Shown here in pieces: positions 7,525 through 10,692 of a DNA stretch of 10,692 nucleotides. The stretch's first letter is position 1, and every line of letters starts with the position of its first letter. Source of the DNA: a bacterium (GTDB taxonomy: Bacteria > Zixibacteria > MSB-5A5 > GN15 > FEB-12); contig DAOUUR010000037.1 in NCBI GenBank assembly GCA_030668045.1, positions 1 to 10,692 of the forward strand, read 5' to 3'. The position numbers and the translations under genes are program-made. The notes beneath the pieces are model-generated. The model had not been told where the DNA came from, searched no databases, and saw only the letters and a program-made list of their open reading frames with translations.

Positions 7525-9648
7525 ATGAAGTATCGCTGTTTTGCCGGCGTGTGCCTGACCATCATTGTAGTAGCGACATCCGTCTTTGGCGTGGACAAAC
7601 GCCAGGCCCAGATCATCAGGATTGCTGATCTGCCCCAGCAGGAGCTGAGAGTTTCCCCGCGACTGGCGCTTTCCGACTCATGTCTGATCAGCACCACCGA
7701 TACTATGGTCTGGCAAATCGATTCCTGGGTCACCGGCAATGAACTGTACAAAGCGTATATCGATCCGTCTCGTGGCTGCCCCAATCCATATCCTTTTGCC
7801 GTTACCGAGATCAACATGCCGATGACTTTTGCAGGAGCGACCGATATTTATGCCTCGGTCGATATTGAGACGGTCGATCTTACCGATCCTTCCTGTCCGT
7901 TCCCCGGAGAAATGCTGACTCTGTCATCGCAGTACCAGTTGGCGGTACCCCAAGCCGGTATCTATTCGATTTGGATTCCGCTGGACTCGCCACTGATCGT
8001 TAACGGACCATTCTTCGCCGGTTTTTTTATCGCCAACTCTCTTGATCCGATGGCCTACGCTACTGTAATCACCGACAACGTGCCGGCGCTGTGCACTTCT
8101 TATAACATCTGGGATACGACAATCGGCTTTGTCGATCTGTGCAACAACGAACTCTACAGTTTTCCCGGACGACTGCTCATGCAGGCATCGGGTCTCCCCG
8201 GCGGCACCGAGCAGCCGGAACCAATCGTTGAATTGATCACACCCCACTTTTCCGACACCCTTCTCGGCACCACTGAAATTTGGGCCCGGGAAACATCCGG
8301 GTCGGAGATAATAGATTACATTTCCTTTGAGTATTCCAATGGTAGCAGCTTTTTTGAAATTGGCCGCGACTACGACGGCACCAGCCCCCTCCGCAACGGC
8401 GTTGCTTTCACAACACCCGGAGACGGCTTCACGCAGATCTGGGATTTGACGTTCCTTGCCGAAGGTTCATACTCGATACGCGCTACCGTCTACGATACAC
8501 TAGGCCGTACTTCATCCAACACAACCAACGTATATGTTGAGCCAACGCCACCGATACCTCGGATCACCACCCCTGGAAACGGCGAAGATTTCTGCACACC
8601 TCTGGAAATCCTGATGTCATGCACAGATGAAAACCTGCCGTCGGTCGGCCTCTTCTACCTGCAGGCCGCTACAAACTACTCAGCCGGACTGACCGCTATC
8701 GGACAGTCAAGCCTCGGTGACACCAACGGCAATCCTCTCGATGGCAACCTGGCTGCCAACGGCGAATTTGGCGATTACTACTGCGCTCCGGCAGCAGCAG
8801 CCGCGGCAATCAAGGTCTGGTATGATCGTGGATACACTTTCCTATACTCACCACCGGTAACAAATCTCGCCGAACAACTGGCCAGTCAATTCTCAACTCG
8901 TGAAAATCTCGGCACCTACGATGGCGATCTGATGAAAGGCCTCTACGATTACTTCCTCCCTCGCGGCGCCGTACTTCGCTTCCAACACCTTCGCAACCCC
9001 GACTACTTCACGTTGAGGACATGGGTGGAGTACGAAGAGCGTTCAGCTATTATCGGTCTGGGTGGAAATCCAGGGCTGTGGCTGGCGGTCGATGGTTTCA
9101 AAGGATGGGAACAACCCGACGGCTCTTATACAGTCTCGGTGGCCGATCCATTCAGTGGTACCATTATTGACGTCCTCATGCGAAACGACGCTGGAACAAA
9201 CCGCGTCTTCTACAACAGTCTATGGAGACCGGTAGAGATTGCTGTGACGATACGGTCGGTCAGCTGGAACCCAACCCGGACCTTCATCGGCAGCGACAAC
9301 AACAACGCCGATGGTTGGTCGTTTGGATGGAACCTTGATGGCATCTCCGAAGGACCAGCCTACTTCCTGCGAGCGGAAGGTTTTGATCTGACCAACATCA
9401 AAGGTACCGCCACCAACCTTGCCCGATACGACTGCTCGGCTTTCTTCACAACGGGAGACTACAACAATGACGGCGCGGCCAATTTCCTTGACCTGAACCT
9501 GCTGATTGATTTCATAGCCCGAGGCGGACCGGCACCGGTCGGTGGAGCCAAACGGGCCGACTGCAACTGCGACAATTTCGTTAATATCGCCGATGTTGTC
9601 TATTATCTCAATTTCATTTTTGGAACAGTAGGACTTCCCTGCTATTGA
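7525..9648 (+). CDS. Secreted protein: Ig-like domain, C39-like domain lacking the expected His, C-terminal dockerin
   Basis: A complete 707-residue exported protein. Residues 1-22 look like a signal peptide: 'MKYR', then a hydrophobic stretch ending 'ATSVFG'. About 60-222 is a Cys-containing beta domain I cannot name. About 232-340 is an Ig-like domain. About 412-555 resembles the papain-fold peptidase C39-like family: nucleophile region 'DYYCAPAAAAAAIK' with C420, and 'VADP' with D541. The position before D541 where the family has G-H-W holds 'GLWLAVDGF', with L518 in place of the catalytic His. The protein has only two His (241 and 488), neither there, so it is probably inactive or a binding domain. 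Residues 644-707 are a dockerin with two loops ('GDYNNDGAANFLDLNLLIDF' and 'DCNCDNFVNIADVVYYLNF') separated by 'GGPAP'. The 'ADCNCDNF' loop is Cys-bearing. Its target is unknown. It is probably monocistronic. Confidence 0.88.
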   Translation: MKYRCFAGVCLTIIVVATSVFGVDKRQAQIIRIADLPQQELRVSPRLALSDSCLISTTDTMVWQIDSWVTGNELYKAYIDPSRGCPNPYPFAVTEINMPMTFAGATDIYASVDIETVDLTDPSCPFPGEMLTLSSQYQLAVPQAGIYSIWIPLDSPLIVNGPFFAGFFIANSLDPMAYATVITDNVPALCTSYNIWDTTIGFVDLCNNELYSFPGRLLMQASGLPGGTEQPEPIVELITPHFSDTLLGTTEIWARETSGSEIIDYISFEYSNGSSFFEIGRDYDGTSPLRNGVAFTTPGDGFTQIWDLTFLAEGSYSIRATVYDTLGRTSSNTTNVYVEPTPPIPRITTPGNGEDFCTPLEILMSCTDENLPSVGLFYLQAATNYSAGLTAIGQSSLGDTNGNPLDGNLAANGEFGDYYCAPAAAAAAIKVWYDRGYTFLYSPPVTNLAEQLASQFSTRENLGTYDGDLMKGLYDYFLPRGAVLRFQHLRNPDYFTLRTWVEYEERSAIIGLGGNPGLWLAVDGFKGWEQPDGSYTVSVADPFSGTIIDVLMRNDAGTNRVFYNSLWRPVEIAVTIRSVSWNPTRTFIGSDNNNADGWSFGWNLDGISEGPAYFLRAEGFDLTNIKGTATNLARYDCSAFFTTGDYNNDGAANFLDLNLLIDFIARGGPAPVGGAKRADCNCDNFVNIADVVYYLNFIFGTVGLPCY

Positions 9649-9655
9649 GCAACAG

Positions 9656-9687
9656 AAAAGGGCCGCCGCGATTTCTCGCGACGGCCC
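9656..9687 (-). terminator. Intrinsic terminator for the leftward gene pair, between convergent genes
   Basis: A 12-position stem (9660-9671 with 9676-9687, one C-A mismatch) is very GC-rich and has a 4-base loop. The plus-strand AAAA at 9656-9659 gives UUUU just after the stem on leftward transcripts. Rightward transcripts get C-rich sequence instead, so for the 707-residue protein gene, which stops 11 bases before the stem, it is at best a weak stop or an mRNA-end stabiliser. Confidence 0.8.
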
Positions 9688-9723
9688 CATGATATCCCCC
9701 CAACCTACGATCCGTTTTCTGTC

Positions 9724-10038
9724 TTACTTCATCGTATTGAATCGACCGACCGCGGCGTTGACCGCACGGCGGGCGATGTCGGTGGACACGCCGCAAATCT
9801 CAATCAATCGATCCACCGCGTCGTCCAGATGTTTCAACCACTCCTTTTCCGGATAGAGAGCACGCAAATCATCGGTGACCTCATCGGCAATCATGCCTAT
9901 GTACTGGGCGTACTTGTGTCTCTTGCCGACACGAAGAAAAGGAAGGACATACTTCCGAATGGCGTTACCGGCCAGCAACACACCGACCGAACCCAGCACG
10001 CCCAACCACGACATCGGATCTGTTACAATTGCACCCAC
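9724..10038 (-). CDS. Small single-TM protein, holin-like layout (low-confidence function)
   Basis: A 104-residue protein. The GTG start at 10038 is chosen because AGGAGGT lies 6 bases upstream; a longer frame back to a GTG at 10095 would overlap the upstream gene and has no such site. The N-terminus has one hydrophobic segment (about 11-27, 'WLGVLGSVGVLLAGNAI'), then a basic patch (28-42), then a helical, charged region ending in 'AVDRLIEICGVSTDIARRAV' (72-91). A short TM segment followed by a soluble helical tail with 'AV' near the end recalls LLH-type phage holins (Phage_holin_6_1). This is resemblance only, and no catalytic motif is seen. It begins 38 bases after the stop of the upstream gene and ends at the hairpin terminator, so it is the last gene of its transcript. 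No endolysin is adjacent on its downstream side. Confidence 0.7.
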   Translation of the reverse strand: MGAIVTDPMSWLGVLGSVGVLLAGNAIRKYVLPFLRVGKRHKYAQYIGMIADEVTDDLRALYPEKEWLKHLDDAVDRLIEICGVSTDIARRAVNAAVGRFNTMK

Positions 10039-10044
10039 AATACT

Positions 10045-10051
10045 ACCTCCT
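10045..10051 (-). promoter_or_regulatory. Strong Shine-Dalgarno deciding the GTG start of the small TM protein
   Basis: A full AGGAGGT on the minus strand lies 6 bases before the GTG at 10038. It is the best ribosome binding site in the window and sets the start 19 codons inside the longest open frame. Confidence 0.85.
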
Positions 10052-10076
10052 GAGTTTTTGTTTGCTGTTAGAGCAA

Positions 10077-10692
10077 CTACCACGTCAGTTGCCACGTTGA
10101 TTGATCCGGCACCACTACCCGACGACGCAGCAGTGTGCCATCGCGACGGCTAATAGTGATTTCGTATTCAGTCCCCGACGGTATCAGGGATGTTGATTTT
10201 ATCAGATCAAGGAAGAAATATCCTTCGCTATCGCTGGTTGTAGCTACCGAGAAAGGCGAAACGATCAGACTGCCACTTCGGGAAACTCCCGACGGCAAAT
10301 AGGCGCTGATGGTCACCCCCGACTCCGGCTGGCTGTTCAGGTCATACAGAAAGCCGTAAACACGGCAGGTTTCCGATGCGGACGGCGAAGGAATCGCAAT
10401 ATCGTATCCCAGCAGACCAACCGTATCGTTGGCAGTGATCACGTAGCTGGTGTCAGGGAATTCGAATCCGTACCGTGACGCCAGCACGTTCCACGTGCCA
10501 CCGGAGACGACAGCTTCGGCGACACCTGAAGAATTGGTGGACAATACCGCCTTGACGACTCCTGTCGCATTCTGCAGAGTGATGAAGACTCCGTCCAGAG
10601 TATCATCAACGCCGCTGGTATCGACGGTGAAGATCGTCAGGTTCTTGTCGCCACCTGAAATTCCCCCCTGCTCGGTTTTGTTGGAATCGACA
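10077..10692 (-). CDS. Protein with tandem beta-sandwich (CarboxypepD_reg / tail-fibre-like) domains, 5' end outside window
   Basis: The frame is open to the right edge, so at least 204 C-terminal residues are seen and the start lies outside; a TTG at 10544 is internal. Counting from the edge, a first beta domain (about 17-95) contains 'DGVFITLQNATGVV', then 'STNSSGVAEAVVSGGTWNV', the pattern of carboxypeptidase-regulatory-like or bacterial Ig repeats. A second (about 109-204) begins 'CRVYGFLYDLNSQPESGVTI', continues 'TTSDSEGYFFLDLIKS', and ends with 'VVVPDQSTWQLTW'. A domain of this kind closing on a 'VPD' strand recalls beta-sandwich modules of phage tail fibres and adhesins. No catalytic residues are visible. 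It is followed after 38 bases by the small TM protein and is probably co-transcribed with it. A tail-fibre or surface-binding role is inference; an ordinary secreted protein is equally possible. Confidence 0.75.
   Translation of the reverse strand, partial: VDSNKTEQGGISGGDKNLTIFTVDTSGVDDTLDGVFITLQNATGVVKAVLSTNSSGVAEAVVSGGTWNVLASRYGFEFPDTSYVITANDTVGLLGYDIAIPSPSASETCRVYGFLYDLNSQPESGVTISAYLPSGVSRSGSLIVSPFSVATTSDSEGYFFLDLIKSTSLIPSGTEYEITISRRDGTLLRRRVVVPDQSTWQLTW

Noticed and set aside
9688..9723. Sequence between the leftward terminator hairpin and the stop of the small TM protein gene
   Set aside because: I looked for att-like repeats or a second hairpin and saw none.
1..10692. CRISPR arrays, tRNA or rRNA genes, insertion sequences, toxin-antitoxin or defence genes
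   Set aside because: No regularly spaced repeats, tRNA-like cloverleaf, transposase motif or defence-system domain could be found on either strand.

Overview
The window is bacterial, with moderate GC (about half) and tightly packed genes. No gap between genes exceeds about 120 bases. Two large secreted proteins end in dockerin-type repeats, one with the phrase 'GGPAP' between its two repeats. A lipoyl synthase, a REC-GAF-HD-GYP regulator and an EGY-type site-2 protease lie between them. Dockerin-tailed secreted proteins scattered among housekeeping genes, without visible cohesins or glycoside hydrolases, fit the FCB superphylum, and Zixibacteria or a relative best. That placement is inference from protein style, not from a marker gene.

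Layout, left to right. (1) Bases 1-3636 (+) hold the 3' part of a very large acidic surface protein with a PQQ-like beta-propeller, a HYDIN/choice-of-anchor-like Ig segment and a C-terminal dockerin. A strong intrinsic terminator follows, preceded by a second small hairpin. (2) Bases 3754-4923 (+) encode an intact M50 (site-2) membrane protease. (3) Bases 4901-6418 (-) encode a c-di-GMP phosphodiesterase-type response regulator that runs convergent to the protease and overlaps it by 23 bases. (4) lipA (-) lies upstream of the regulator on the same strand, 99 bases away. (5) A compact divergent intergenic region follows, with overlapping candidate promoters for lipA (-) and for (6) a 707-residue secreted protein (+) that has an Ig-like domain, a C39-like papain-fold domain and a dockerin. 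The C39-like domain keeps the Cys and Asp but has Leu where the catalytic His is expected. (7) A hairpin lies between convergent genes. It is followed by a U-run only in the leftward direction, so it terminates (8) a leftward pair at the right edge: a 104-residue single-TM protein with a holin-like layout, and upstream of it the 3' part of a protein with two beta-sandwich (CarboxypepD_reg/tail-fibre-like) domains, cut by the window edge.

These genes do not form one pathway. They are several short transcription units: surface or secreted proteins (1 and 6), membrane proteolysis (2), second-messenger signalling (3), cofactor synthesis (4) and a possible phage- or tail-derived module (8). The points most worth following up are the His-less C39-like domain, the holin-like/beta-sandwich pair with its corrected start, and the strong codon bias of the first gene, which suggests an abundant surface protein.
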